Source: Bacteriovoracaceae bacterium UBA2428 (GTDB lineage Bacteria; Bdellovibrionota; UBA2428). From it: a stretch of DNA of 17,569 bases. Every line of letters starts with the position of its first letter. The stretch's first letter is position 1. The position numbers and the translations under genes were made by a program. Below the pieces are notes generated by a model that worked only from the letters and a program-made list of their open reading frames with translations, had not been told where the DNA came from and did not search any database. Below are positions 7,428-14,744 of the stretch, one piece after another. Where the stretch lies: contig DDRA01000018.1 of NCBI GenBank assembly GCA_002343545.1, forward strand, positions 2,292 through 19,860. The letters are read 5' to 3'.

Positions 7428-10095
7428 CTTCGGCCTCCTCGCTCGGATTCAGGAGGGCCCAGCCGATGCGCGTGCCGAGTCCCACGACGACGCAGAAGAC
7501 GCCGGTGTCGAAGGCGAGCGCCGTGCCCAGACCGTAGGGGCCCATGAAATGTTCGAAGAAAGCCGCGCCGAAGATGAGCGGAGCGGCCGCCGTCAACCAG
7601 GCGAGCGCGAGGCCGACCACGCAAAGGACTTCGGGCGGAATCGAGAAGAAGCGGCGCGCGGCCGGAACCCCACGGGCCGCGGCGTAGAGCACGAGCCCCA
7701 GGGCGGCCACGAGCCCCGCGATGAAGCCGCCGCCCGGGTCGTTGTGCCCGCGCCAATGCAAGAAGGCCGCGATGAGGAAGGTCACGGCCACCGCGAGGCC
7801 GGCGACCCCGCGCAAGAGGGCGGACTCGCTGAGACGCCGACGGATCGGCGCGGCCAACGAGCGATTCCAGAGCGCGAAGATACCGAGCCCGGCGATGGCG
7901 AGAACCGAAATCTCGCCGAGCGTATCGAAGCCGCGGTAGTCCACGAGGATCGTATTGACGGCGTTAGCGCCGTGGGCGTCCGGGAGCGAGCTCGCGAGGA
8001 AGAAACGCCCGAGCCGCTCCGGCGTCTGGCCGTTCACCATGACGAGCGACAGGAAGGCCATGACGAGACCGAAGGCCGCGGCGAGTCCGGCCCGCGCCGC
8101 GCGCCCCACGCGTCCGATCGCCTCGAAGCCGGGAATCCGGGGATCGCGTTCTCCGAGCCGACCCAGCAGATAAAGCACGAGCAGAAAACTCACCGCTTCG
8201 ATGAGCAGTTGGGTCATGGCGAGATCCGGCGCCCGGTAAACCACGAAGTAGGTCACGAGGAGAAAGCCGCTGATCGACAAAACGACGATCCGCGCGAGGT
8301 TGCCGCGCGCAAAAAGGGGCGCGAAGGCCGAAGCCGCGAGCAGCAGCGCGATCGCGATACGGTCCGCCGATCCCCAGGCGATGCCCGGTACGAAGCTCGA
8401 ATCGACGAAGGGGAGCAGGCGCCAGAGCAAGAAGGCCACGAAGCTCGTCGCGACGAGGGGGAGAAAGAGCTGGGGACGGTCGTTCTGCGCCCAGGCGACG
8501 AGGCGCGCGCAGAACTTGGGAAAAGCGTCGAGCGCGGCGTCGACCGGCCGCGCGAGATCGAGCGACGCGGGGGCGTGCCAGCGGTGAAAGCCGCGGGCGC
8601 CGCCCGCCAAGCGGTAGAGGATCGCGCCCACGACGAAAATCCCGAGCGTCGTCTGCCAGCCCGCGAAGGGGGAGGGAGCTTGCGGCGTGAGCAGCCCGTA
8701 GGCGAGACCGGCGAGCGCGATCGCCAAGGCCGGGAGCAGGCCCGTCGCCGAGGCGTGGGTCGGGTCAGCCGGATCGCGCTCCTCGCCGCCGAAGATTCCG
8801 CCCAGGAGACGTCCGGCGAGGGCGACCTTGAGCGCGCCCGCGACGAGAAGGGCGACGAGCAGGGCCGAGGCCCAAGGTGCCGGCCAAAGTCCTTTGAGGG
8901 GCGTCGTCAAGAGCTCCTTGGCGACGAAGCCCAAGCTACCGGGCAGCGCCACGAGCGAGGCGCAAGCGATGAGCGTGATGAGGGCGGCCAGGGGCGCCTT
9001 GGGCAAGAGTCCACCGAGTCGTCGGAGATCCCGCGTGCCGGTGAGATGCTCGAGGTAGCCCGCGACCATGAAGAGGGGGGCCTTGTAGAGGACGTGCGCC
9101 AGGAGTTGAACGTCGTCGGCGTGGGCCCCGATCGAGGGAGCGATGCCGTAGTAGGCGACGAGCCATCCCAGGTGCGAGATCGTCGAGTAAGCGAGGATGG
9201 CCTTAAGGTCCTGCGCGAAGAGCGCCGCGATCGCGCCGAGCAGGAGCGTCGAGCCTCCGATCGTCACGAGGATCGGCGTGAAATCCGGCGCGCCCGCGAG
9301 CACGGGGGAGAGGCGGGCCAAAAGAAAGATGCCGAGCTTCACCATCGTAGCCGAGTGGAGGTAGGCGCTTACGGGAGTCGGCGCTGACATCGCGCGGGGC
9401 AACCAGAAGAAGAAGGGAATCTGCGCGGACTTGCCGAAGGCCCCGATCAGGAGCAGCGCGAGCGTCGCGGTCGGGTAAGGCAAGCCGTTCCAAACTTGCG
9501 GGCCCATGTCGAGGAGCTCGCCGATCTCGAAGCTGCCGACCCCGAGGCCGAGCAAGAGGATGCCCGCGAGCAGGCAGAGCCCGGTCACCGAAGTCACGAC
9601 GAAGGCGAGCCGGGCGCCGCGGCGCGCCTCGGCCCGTCGGAAATCGAAGCCGATCAGCAGGAAGGAAGCGACGCTCGTGAGCTCCCAGAAGAGAAAAAGC
9701 TGCAGCAGGTTCCCCGCGAGGACGGTGCCCAGCATGGCCCCCATGAAAGCGATGAGCGAGAGGCTGAAAGTCTTGAGCGGTCGTTTGTCGTGGGCGAAGT
9801 AGTCGATCGCGTAGAGCGCGATCGCGAACCCGACGCCCGAGACCGTGAGTCCGTAAAGGATCGAAAGTGGGTCGATCGTGACGACGAAGTCGAGCCCGAG
9901 CGACTCGATCCAGGGCAGGCGCCAGGCATGGGCCGCGGCCTGAGCCTCGGCGCGCAAGCGCCAAAGCGCGACGAAGGAGGCTCCGGCGGCGGCGGCCAGG
10001 GCCCAAAGAAGCCGGCGGCCCCAGCGGGCCGGGGCCATGAGCACGGCCACGAAGGCCGCGAGGGGAGCAAGCAAGGCGCCGTAAGCTTCGATCAC
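7414..10095 (-). CDS. mrpAB: Fused Mrp antiporter subunits A and B
   Basis: An 893-residue membrane protein in which an MrpA part (about residues 1-760, NuoL-like plus the C-terminal MrpA extension) is joined to a complete MrpB domain (about 761-893). MrpA residues needed for transport are visible: E138 in LFWELTSVASFLLIGFDF, K222 in GKSAQIPFFFWLPRAMSAPT, H247 and K253 in YLHSATMVKLG, and K298 in the QDLKAILAYSTISHLG segment. The MrpB part shows HNDPGGGFIAGLVAALGLVLY. A/B fusion is the layout of group-2 (Pha-type) operons, so the system has six genes, not seven. The start is GTG 10095, just 9 nt after the upstream glycosyltransferase stop. I see no Shine-Dalgarno match there, so translation probably depends on the upstream gene. 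Confidence 0.94.
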   Translation of the reverse strand: MIEAYGALLAPLAAFVAVLMAPARWGRRLLWALAAAAGASFVALWRLRAEAQAAAHAWRLPWIESLGLDFVVTIDPLSILYGLTVSGVGFAIALYAIDYFAHDKRPLKTFSLSLIAFMGAMLGTVLAGNLLQLFLFWELTSVASFLLIGFDFRRAEARRGARLAFVVTSVTGLCLLAGILLLGLGVGSFEIGELLDMGPQVWNGLPYPTATLALLLIGAFGKSAQIPFFFWLPRAMSAPTPVSAYLHSATMVKLGIFLLARLSPVLAGAPDFTPILVTIGGSTLLLGAIAALFAQDLKAILAYSTISHLGWLVAYYGIAPSIGAHADDVQLLAHVLYKAPLFMVAGYLEHLTGTRDLRRLGGLLPKAPLAALITLIACASLVALPGSLGFVAKELLTTPLKGLWPAPWASALLVALLVAGALKVALAGRLLGGIFGGEERDPADPTHASATGLLPALAIALAGLAYGLLTPQAPSPFAGWQTTLGIFVVGAILYRLAGGARGFHRWHAPASLDLARPVDAALDAFPKFCARLVAWAQNDRPQLFLPLVATSFVAFLLWRLLPFVDSSFVPGIAWGSADRIAIALLLAASAFAPLFARGNLARIVVLSISGFLLVTYFVVYRAPDLAMTQLLIEAVSFLLVLYLLGRLGERDPRIPGFEAIGRVGRAARAGLAAAFGLVMAFLSLVMVNGQTPERLGRFFLASSLPDAHGANAVNTILVDYRGFDTLGEISVLAIAGLGIFALWNRSLAAPIRRRLSESALLRGVAGLAVAVTFLIAAFLHWRGHNDPGGGFIAGLVAALGLVLYAAARGVPAARRFFSIPPEVLCVVGLALAWLTAAAPLIFGAAFFEHFMGPYGLGTALAFDTGVFCVVVGLGTRIGWALLNPSEEAEDGSV

Positions 10096-10104
10096 GCGAA
10101 CGTT

Positions 10105-11388
10105 CTAGGACGCGTCGCCTTTTCTCGCAACCGGCGCGAAGCTTCGCGCGACGTCGCGCGCAAACCAAAGCGTCATCAGCGCCACGGCCAGATTCCGCAC
10201 GACGAAGATTCCCGTCGTGAAGAGATCGCCGTTGATGAATTGGGCGTAACGCAAATCGAAGCCCCAATACGTCGTGCCGTAGGCCAGCAGCGCGAAGCTC
10301 GCGAGCCAAAGGGAGCGACGCCGCGCCACGAAAAGCGCGAGCAGGGGAGCGATCCAAAGCAAAAATTGGGGAGAGAAAACTCGCTGGCCCGTCACGAGCC
10401 AGAGCAAGATCAGCAAAATCCCTTTGGCGTGAAGCTCCGCGCGCTCGCGGGCCGGCATCGACTCGAGACGTCGAAATCCTTTGAGGTGGAGCCAGGCGAA
10501 GGCGGCGCCGAGCGCGATCCAGCCGAGCCAGCGCGAGAGAAAATCGACGACTCCGGGGATGGAGTGCGGGGCGATGTGCAGCGCGCCCCATTTGTGGATG
10601 ATCTCGACGCCCGGTGCGCCGAAGAGCTTGGGCAGGAAGAGGAGCGAGGCCCAAGTCGCTTCGATTTGGATGCTTCGCTCGCCGTGATCCCCGAGGCTCG
10701 ACACGAGGGCGCCGCCCGAAAGCAAAACGAAAAACAGCAAGATCACGACGGAAGGCACGAAGGCGAGCACGACCTTCGCGGCGCGCTCAAAGACGGCGGG
10801 CAGTCGCGAACCCTTCGGCCCGGGCTCGTCGAAGGCCACGCTCCACGGCGCCCAGAAGAGCGGGAGCAGCTTGACGAGAAAGAAGAAGTTCCATGTGAAG
10901 AGACGAAGCTTCCCGCGGCCCGCGCGAAAGGCCTCGACGGAAAGGAGCGCGCCGAGCGCCATGAGCAAATCGAGGCGGTCGTAGAGCAGGTGCCCCTGGA
11001 GAAGTCCGAACGCGGCGTAGAGTCCCCAGGCGACGGCTCGGCCGCGCGCCGCGAGGCCGAGGTCGAGCCGGGCGACGCGGGCCATGAGCCAAAGGATGAG
11101 CCCGTCCACCGCGAGAAAAAGAACGTGGTAGGCGACGCGGTAACTTTCGAAGGAGGGGTCGCCCCAGGCCGGCGGCGAGGTGAAGAGCAGCGCGGCCGGG
11201 GGGTAAGGAAAGAAATAGTCGCGGTACGCGAAGCGACCGACTTCCAAGCCCTGGATGGCGGAGTGGTGGTAGATGAGCAAATCCGAAATGTAGGGGCCCC
11301 AACCGAAGGCGATCCAGAGGCGGCTGAGCACGAGCAGGGCGAAGACGACGACTTCGATCCGCGCCCAAGCGGACGTCGAGATTTTCAA
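10105..11388 (-). CDS. Polytopic GT-C membrane glycosyltransferase, GT87/DUF2029-like
   Basis: A 427-residue integral membrane protein with about ten hydrophobic segments. An N-terminal extracytoplasmic loop reads GWGPYISDLLIYHHSA, followed by YRDYFFPYPPAALLF. An acidic residue in the first loop after TM1 followed by G..Y...PY..PP is typical of GT-C enzymes that take a polyprenyl-phosphate sugar donor and glycosylate lipids or polymers outside the membrane. Further marks are NFFFLVKLLPLFWAPW and SPQFLLWIAPLLALF. The start is a TTG at 11388 inside the overlap TTGA with the methyltransferase stop; GGAAGGGAG lies about 8 nt upstream and supports it. The donor and acceptor cannot be read from the sequence. 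The GT-C fold assignment is good; the GT87 assignment is moderate. Confidence 0.75.
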   Translation of the reverse strand: MKISTSAWARIEVVVFALLVLSRLWIAFGWGPYISDLLIYHHSAIQGLEVGRFAYRDYFFPYPPAALLFTSPPAWGDPSFESYRVAYHVLFLAVDGLILWLMARVARLDLGLAARGRAVAWGLYAAFGLLQGHLLYDRLDLLMALGALLSVEAFRAGRGKLRLFTWNFFFLVKLLPLFWAPWSVAFDEPGPKGSRLPAVFERAAKVVLAFVPSVVILLFFVLLSGGALVSSLGDHGERSIQIEATWASLLFLPKLFGAPGVEIIHKWGALHIAPHSIPGVVDFLSRWLGWIALGAAFAWLHLKGFRRLESMPARERAELHAKGILLILLWLVTGQRVFSPQFLLWIAPLLALFVARRRSLWLASFALLAYGTTYWGFDLRYAQFINGDLFTTGIFVVRNLAVALMTLWFARDVARSFAPVARKGDAS

Positions 11389-11939
11389 GGGGTCGCTCCC
11401 TTCCGGCCGTGTTGGCGCGTGTACTCGAACATGACGACGGAGGCGGCGACGCTCACGTTCAAGCTCTGCACGGCTCCGAACATGGGGATGGCGAGCGGAC
11501 GCACGTCGGGAAAATCCTCGGGACGGAAGCTCACGCCGTGCTCCTCGTGGCCGAGCACGAAGGCGGACTTCTCCGGCAGCTCGAGCACGCCCAGGTCGGT
11601 CGCGCCGGCTTGGCCCGGGCCCGGAGGCAAAAGGGCGAAGATCGTAAAGCCTTCGGTGGTGAGCGCGGCGTGGGCCTCTTCGAAGCTCGCGAGAAAACGC
11701 GCCGGGACGTAACGAAAGGCGCCCTGCGCGGGGTAGGGATTGAACTGCGAGATCCCGATCAGATCCACGCCGGCGGCTCCGAAGGCCTGCGCCGAACGGA
11801 AGATCTTGCCGACGTTGTAAGTCGCCTTGAGCCCGTCCAGGACGATGCGGAAGGGAAAGCGCCCCGCCTTCGCGAAGAGACGGTTGTACCGTTTCTCTTC
11901 CTCAAACTTGCGGCGAGTTTTTCCCGGCGAAACGCTCAT
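11385..11939 (-). CDS. SpoU/TrmH-family RNA 2'-O-methyltransferase
   Basis: A 184-residue SPOUT-class enzyme, which methylates a ribose 2'-OH in tRNA or rRNA using S-adenosylmethionine. All three SpoU motifs are present in order: ATYNVGKIFRSAQAFGAAGV (motif 1, with the conserved N and R), SAFVLGHEEHGVS (motif 2) and IPMFGAVQSLNVSVAASVVMFEY (motif 3, with the conserved SLNVSVA forming the trefoil knot). ATG 11939 is preferred. The frame extends 8 codons to a GTG at 11963, but that would enlarge the overlap with the upstream gene to 62 nt with no ribosome-binding site. With ATG the overlap is 38 nt. There is no N-terminal RNA-binding extension, so it is TrmH/TrmL-sized. The target nucleotide is unknown. 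Its position between two membrane glycosyltransferases is unusual for function but fits a polycistronic chain. Confidence 0.88.
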   Translation of the reverse strand: MSVSPGKTRRKFEEEKRYNRLFAKAGRFPFRIVLDGLKATYNVGKIFRSAQAFGAAGVDLIGISQFNPYPAQGAFRYVPARFLASFEEAHAALTTEGFTIFALLPPGPGQAGATDLGVLELPEKSAFVLGHEEHGVSFRPEDFPDVRPLAIPMFGAVQSLNVSVAASVVMFEYTRQHGRKGATP

Positions 11940-13062
11940 AGCTCGATCCGAGAACCATGACACAAAGGATCCAGACTAGAAAGGCCGCGCCGGGCTTCGA
12001 GAGATATTCTGTTTGCCAGGCGAAGCGGAAGGCCTTCGGCCAAAGGTCGGTGTAGACCACGGTGCCAAAAAAAGCGGCCAAGAGGCCACCCCAACGGAGC
12101 CAACGCTCGGGACGCGCCAAGAGGACGGCGTAGGCCGGGGCGAGTAGCACGAAGGTCGGCGATTCCGAGCCGCTGCTCAAAAGCAGCAGGGCCGCGGCGC
12201 CGAGCGCCCAAAGTTCCGGTCGCGGCGCCCGGTGCCCGCGCGCGGCCGCGCGGGTCTCCCCCACGAAGGCGAGAGCCGTGACGAGCGCGATCCCGAGCTG
12301 AGCGGCGCGCGCGAGGGTCGGGTGGCCGGCTTTGCGCAGCAGGGTGTAGGCGTCCAGGAGCTCGCTGCGTCCGAGGTCGCGCGCGAGGGCCTGGCCCCAT
12401 TCCAGGTGGAGATCCGCCACGCCGCGAAACCCCGTCGGCACGAACGGAACGACGACGAAGAAAAGCACGGCCGCCGTCGCGAAGAAGACCGTCCAGGTCC
12501 GCGGGCGAAAAGGCCAGAGCGCCGCGCCCAAGAAGGCCGCCGGCAAAACTTTCACGGCGAAGCCCAAGCTCCACCAAGCCCCCGCGCGTTCCCCGCGACG
12601 CGCGTGGAACGCGAGCGCGCCCAGCCAAAGGAAGCCGGCCAAAAGCCCGTTGCATTGTTGGTAACGGAGCGAGATGTCGAGCTCGAGCAGGGCGAGCGCG
12701 ATCGCGGCGACGCTCCAAGCTCCGCCGAGGCCGAGCGCGCTGACCCAAAACACGAGCGCCGCGCAGAGGGCGAAGGCGTTGAACGCCGTCCAAATCGAAA
12801 GCCGTAGCGCGGTCGGCTCCGGCAGGAAGTCGTAGGCGAGCGCGAAGGCGGGGGCGTACTTGAAGCGATCCGCGCCCGCGGGCGGTTCGGCGTAGGGATT
12901 CTCGCCCATGCGCAGACGCTCGGCCGCGACTTCGTAGGTTCGCGTGACGACGTTCGGTCCGCGGCGGAGGATCTGTGGCAACGTCGCGAGGCAGGCCAAC
13001 AAGGTCACGCCCGCGATCGTCAAAAGAAGATTTCGTCTCAGATCCAGGAAGCGATGCCGCAT
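11902..13062 (-). CDS. Second polytopic membrane glycosyltransferase, GT87/DUF2029-like
   Basis: A 386-residue membrane protein with about ten hydrophobic helices. The post-TM1 loop has the GT87-type pattern YEVAAERLRMGENPYAEPP followed by DRFKYAPAFALAYDFLPEP. Helices with YQQCNGLLAGFLWLGALAFH and GFAVKVLPAAFLGAALWPF follow, the latter being the K-hydrophobic segment also seen in the downstream glycosyltransferase. Unlike typical family members, the first loop has Arg/Thr (VVTRTYEVAAE) where an Asp is expected before the Tyr. ATG 13062 is chosen because the signal-anchor begins there; the frame extends to another ATG at 13110. No clear Shine-Dalgarno site precedes 13062. It is the first gene of the nine-gene minus-strand chain, divergent from the ferritin gene. 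Family confidence is moderate and substrate unknown. Confidence 0.7.
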   Translation of the reverse strand: MRHRFLDLRRNLLLTIAGVTLLACLATLPQILRRGPNVVTRTYEVAAERLRMGENPYAEPPAGADRFKYAPAFALAYDFLPEPTALRLSIWTAFNAFALCAALVFWVSALGLGGAWSVAAIALALLELDISLRYQQCNGLLAGFLWLGALAFHARRGERAGAWWSLGFAVKVLPAAFLGAALWPFRPRTWTVFFATAAVLFFVVVPFVPTGFRGVADLHLEWGQALARDLGRSELLDAYTLLRKAGHPTLARAAQLGIALVTALAFVGETRAAARGHRAPRPELWALGAAALLLLSSGSESPTFVLLAPAYAVLLARPERWLRWGGLLAAFFGTVVYTDLWPKAFRFAWQTEYLSKPGAAFLVWILCVMVLGSSYERFAGKNSPQV

Positions 13063-13133
13063 AGCTTTGCGACGACTAGGGTGGTGGATGCGGGATAAGT
13101 CTGTCAACATGGGGGCCAGCAGAAGGAGTCGCC

Positions 13134-13568
13134 ATGAGCAAAAGCAAAAACAACAAGGTCCTCTTGGAGCGAATGAACGAAATCCTCGAGAGCGAGCTCT
13201 CCGGGGTCGTGCGCTACCTGCATTATTCCTTCATGGTGCGCGGCACGGGCCGCATCCCGATCGTGAAGTGGTTCCGCGACCAAGCCAACGAGAGCATGGA
13301 TCACGCCGTGCAGATCGGCGAGAAGATGTCGTCGCTCGGCGGCCACCCTTCGCTCAAGGTCCGCACGGTTCCCGAGACGAAGACCCACAACGTCGTCGAG
13401 ATCCTCAAGGAGAGCCTCGAATTCGAGCGCAAGGCCCTCGCGATGTACGTCGAACTACTGCCGAACTGCGAAGGCGACATCGCCCTCGAGGAACTCGTCC
13501 GTTCCCTCGTGCGCGAAGAGCAAGAGCACATCGAAGAAGTCGAGAAGATGCTCCTCGAGCCCAAGTAA
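13134..13568 (+). CDS. Bacterioferritin-like iron-storage/ferroxidase protein
   Basis: A 144-residue four-helix ferritin-like protein, slightly shorter than E. coli Bfr (158). Likely di-iron ligands align with Bfr: E21 (Bfr E18), H57 (H54), E98 (E94), E129 and H132 in REEQEH (E127, H130). The haem-binding Met of Bfr (M52) has a counterpart at M55. The bridging Glu51 position is Ser54 (ESMDH), with Glu one residue earlier at 53, so the iron centre may be altered. A GGHPS loop follows helix B. An AAGGAG site at 13123-13128 lies 5 nt before ATG 13134. The gene stands alone, with a terminator at 13624. Function in iron storage or peroxide protection is inferred from the family. Confidence 0.85.
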   Translation: MSKSKNNKVLLERMNEILESELSGVVRYLHYSFMVRGTGRIPIVKWFRDQANESMDHAVQIGEKMSSLGGHPSLKVRTVPETKTHNVVEILKESLEFERKALAMYVELLPNCEGDIALEELVRSLVREEQEHIEEVEKMLLEPK

Positions 13569-13589
13569 GCTGCCCGCTTTAAGGCCGTT

Positions 13590-13609
13590 TTGGTCATTTT
13601 AATGGCCAA
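13590..13609. other. Small hairpin between the ferritin stop and its terminator
   Basis: TTGGTCATT and AATGGCCAA pair over 9 bp (one G-T wobble) around a 2-nt loop. It has no T-tract. It may protect the mRNA 3' end or be incidental. Confidence 0.35.
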
Positions 13610-13623
13610 CGCCCAATCGGATG

Positions 13624-13664
13624 CCCCGCGAATCGGCCGGAAGGCCGCTCGCGGGGTTTCTTCG
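13624..13664 (+). terminator. Rho-independent terminator of the ferritin gene
   Basis: An outer stem pairs CCCCGCGA (13624-13631) with TCGCGGGG (13649-13656). An inner CGGCC-GGAA-GGCCG stem sits inside it, and TTTCTTCGTT follows. It lies 55 nt after the ferritin stop and 100 nt before the next gene. Confidence 0.85.
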
Positions 13665-13743
13665 TTCCGGGGCCGGTGCTACGCTGTGGGGCGATGCGAG
13701 GCCGGCCGAAGGTCGGAAGCTCGCGCGCTTAAAATTGAGTTTC

Positions 13744-13750
13744 AGGAGGT
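13744..13750 (+). promoter_or_regulatory. Ribosome binding site deciding the start of the PuuD-like gene
   Basis: AGGAGGT is a near-consensus Shine-Dalgarno site. It is 6 nt from ATG 13757 but only 3 nt from the in-frame GTG 13754, so the ATG is taken as the start. Confidence 0.8.
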
Positions 13751-13756
13751 TTAGTG

Positions 13757-14467
13757 ATGTTTGACCTGTTTGCCGACGAGACGCTCTACCGTCTCCTCCA
13801 CATTTGGTTCGGGGTCGTTTGGATCGGAACCCTTTACTACTTCAACTTCATGCAGACGCCCTTCATGGCCGAAGCGGCCGCCACGGCGAAGCCCGAAATT
13901 CTTACCAAGCTCCTGCCCCGCGCGATGTGGTGGTTCCGCTGGGCCGCCAAGGCCACCTTCATCTCGGGTCTGGCCCTCTTCTGGTACAAGTATGCCGACT
14001 CCATGCGTGGCGGCGACTTTATGGGCACGGGCGGCGGCATGCTCATTACGCTCGGCATGCTCCTGGGCTTCACGATGTACATGAACGTCTGGTGCATCAT
14101 CTGGCCCGCGCAGAAGGTCGTCATCAAGAACGCGAAGGACGTCGCCGAAGGCAAGCCGGCCAACCCGGAAGCCGCGAACAAAGCCGCGCGCGCCGCGGCC
14201 GCTTCGCGCACGAACACGCTCTTCTCGATCCCGATGCTCTTCTTCATGGTCTGGGCGGCGCACCGTCCTTCCGGCCATGACTCGACCTCGGCGCTCTTCT
14301 GGCCGCTCTTCGGCCTCGCGATCCTCGTATACGCGTTCTTCCAGTTCCAAGCGATCCGCGGCAAGCTGCTCGGCATCCTGAAGACGGTCAAGAGCACGAT
14401 CGTCTCGGGCCTCGTTCTCTGGGCCTTCTTCTACGTCATCGTGGAAGTGCTCAAAGTCCGCGTCTAA
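13757..14467 (+). CDS. Urate-oxidase N-terminal (PuuD-like) membrane protein without cytochrome c domain
   Basis: A 236-residue membrane protein with about six hydrophobic helices. Motifs match the membrane domain of urate hydroxylase PuuD: LLHIWFGVVWIGTLYYFNF at the N-terminus (H15), MYMNVWCIIWPAQKVVI in the middle (family NVFF.I.P.Q pattern), and AAASRTNTLFSIPMLFFMVWAAH (family RS..N....P..F.M...H pattern). PuuD proper is about 400 residues, with a C-terminal cytochrome c domain carrying CXXCH. Here the protein ends after the last helix (VIVEVLKVRV) and has no CXXCH, so electron transfer would need a separate partner. No purine-catabolism gene lies in the window. Conserved His residues could bind haem. 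The function is therefore uncertain: it may be a distinct quinone- or haem-linked member of this family rather than a urate enzyme. Confidence 0.75.
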   Translation: MFDLFADETLYRLLHIWFGVVWIGTLYYFNFMQTPFMAEAAATAKPEILTKLLPRAMWWFRWAAKATFISGLALFWYKYADSMRGGDFMGTGGGMLITLGMLLGFTMYMNVWCIIWPAQKVVIKNAKDVAEGKPANPEAANKAARAAAASRTNTLFSIPMLFFMVWAAHRPSGHDSTSALFWPLFGLAILVYAFFQFQAIRGKLLGILKTVKSTIVSGLVLWAFFYVIVEVLKVRV

Positions 14468-14497
14468 GCTCCGGTTTCGTTTTTTTTGAAGCCCCGA

Positions 14498-14538
14498 AGG
14501 CCTCGTCGGCATCGCGCCGGCGGGGCCTTTGCTTTTTG
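14498..14538 (+). terminator. Rho-independent terminator of the PuuD-like gene
   Basis: A 13-bp stem (14498-14510 with 14516-14528, two G-T wobbles) surrounds the loop ATCGC. The tail TTTGCTTTTT follows. It begins 30 nt after the stop codon; a separate T-run at 14479-14487 lies just before it. Confidence 0.85.
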
Positions 14539-14548
14539 AAAGACCTCG

Positions 14549-14732
14549 GGCCGGGCCGGACTTCCTGTCCGACCCGGCCGCGGAGGCGGGGGCTGCCCCG
14601 CTTTCGCGGGGGTGGTTTTGGGGAAGAGTGTCAGCCCCCCTTCGAGAATTTCGTTCGTCCTTGGGAAGGACGAAGCGCTTGGTCGAGACGCTAATCCTTG
14701 CGTCGCCGCGCCCGGGGGTTTTCGGAAACCCC
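14549..14732. repeat. Cluster of hairpins between convergent genes
   Basis: Four consecutive inverted repeats occupy this gene-free stretch. The first pairs 14549-14561 with 14567-14579 (13 bp, one mismatch). The second pairs GGGGGCTG (14588-14595) with CAGCCCCC (14632-14639), enclosing a 6-bp CCCCGC/GCGGGG stem at 14596-14611. The third is a perfect 9-bp stem at 14654-14674 (TTCGTCCTT, loop GGG, AAGGACGAA). The fourth is a 7-bp GGGGTTT/AAACCCC stem at 14716-14732. None has a convincing T-tract in the direction of the GGDEF gene. No coding sequence of quality is present on either strand. This may be a REP-like array, a structured RNA or a bidirectional transcription barrier. Confidence 0.65.
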
Positions 14733-14744
14733 GCGTTCGTCGGC

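Noticed and set aside
9496..11712. 738-codon open frame on the plus strand (and a 612-codon one at 7549-9387)
   Set aside because: Antisense shadows of mrpAB and the glycosyltransferase. The products are Glu/Arg/Gly-rich without any domain, and the opposite strand carries clear conserved membrane proteins. High GC leaves such frames open.
13078..13107. TTGACA on the minus strand as a -35 box for the nine-gene chain
   Set aside because: At 16-18 nt spacing there is only CACCCT/CCACCC, a poor -10 match. It would leave a leader of under 10 nt before ATG 13062. Possible but not supported.
13934..14464. Minus-strand frames opposite the PuuD-like gene (253 and 186 codons)
   Set aside because: Low-complexity Glu/Arg/Asp products or overlapping shadows. 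The plus strand has a strong ribosome-binding site, membrane helices and a terminator.
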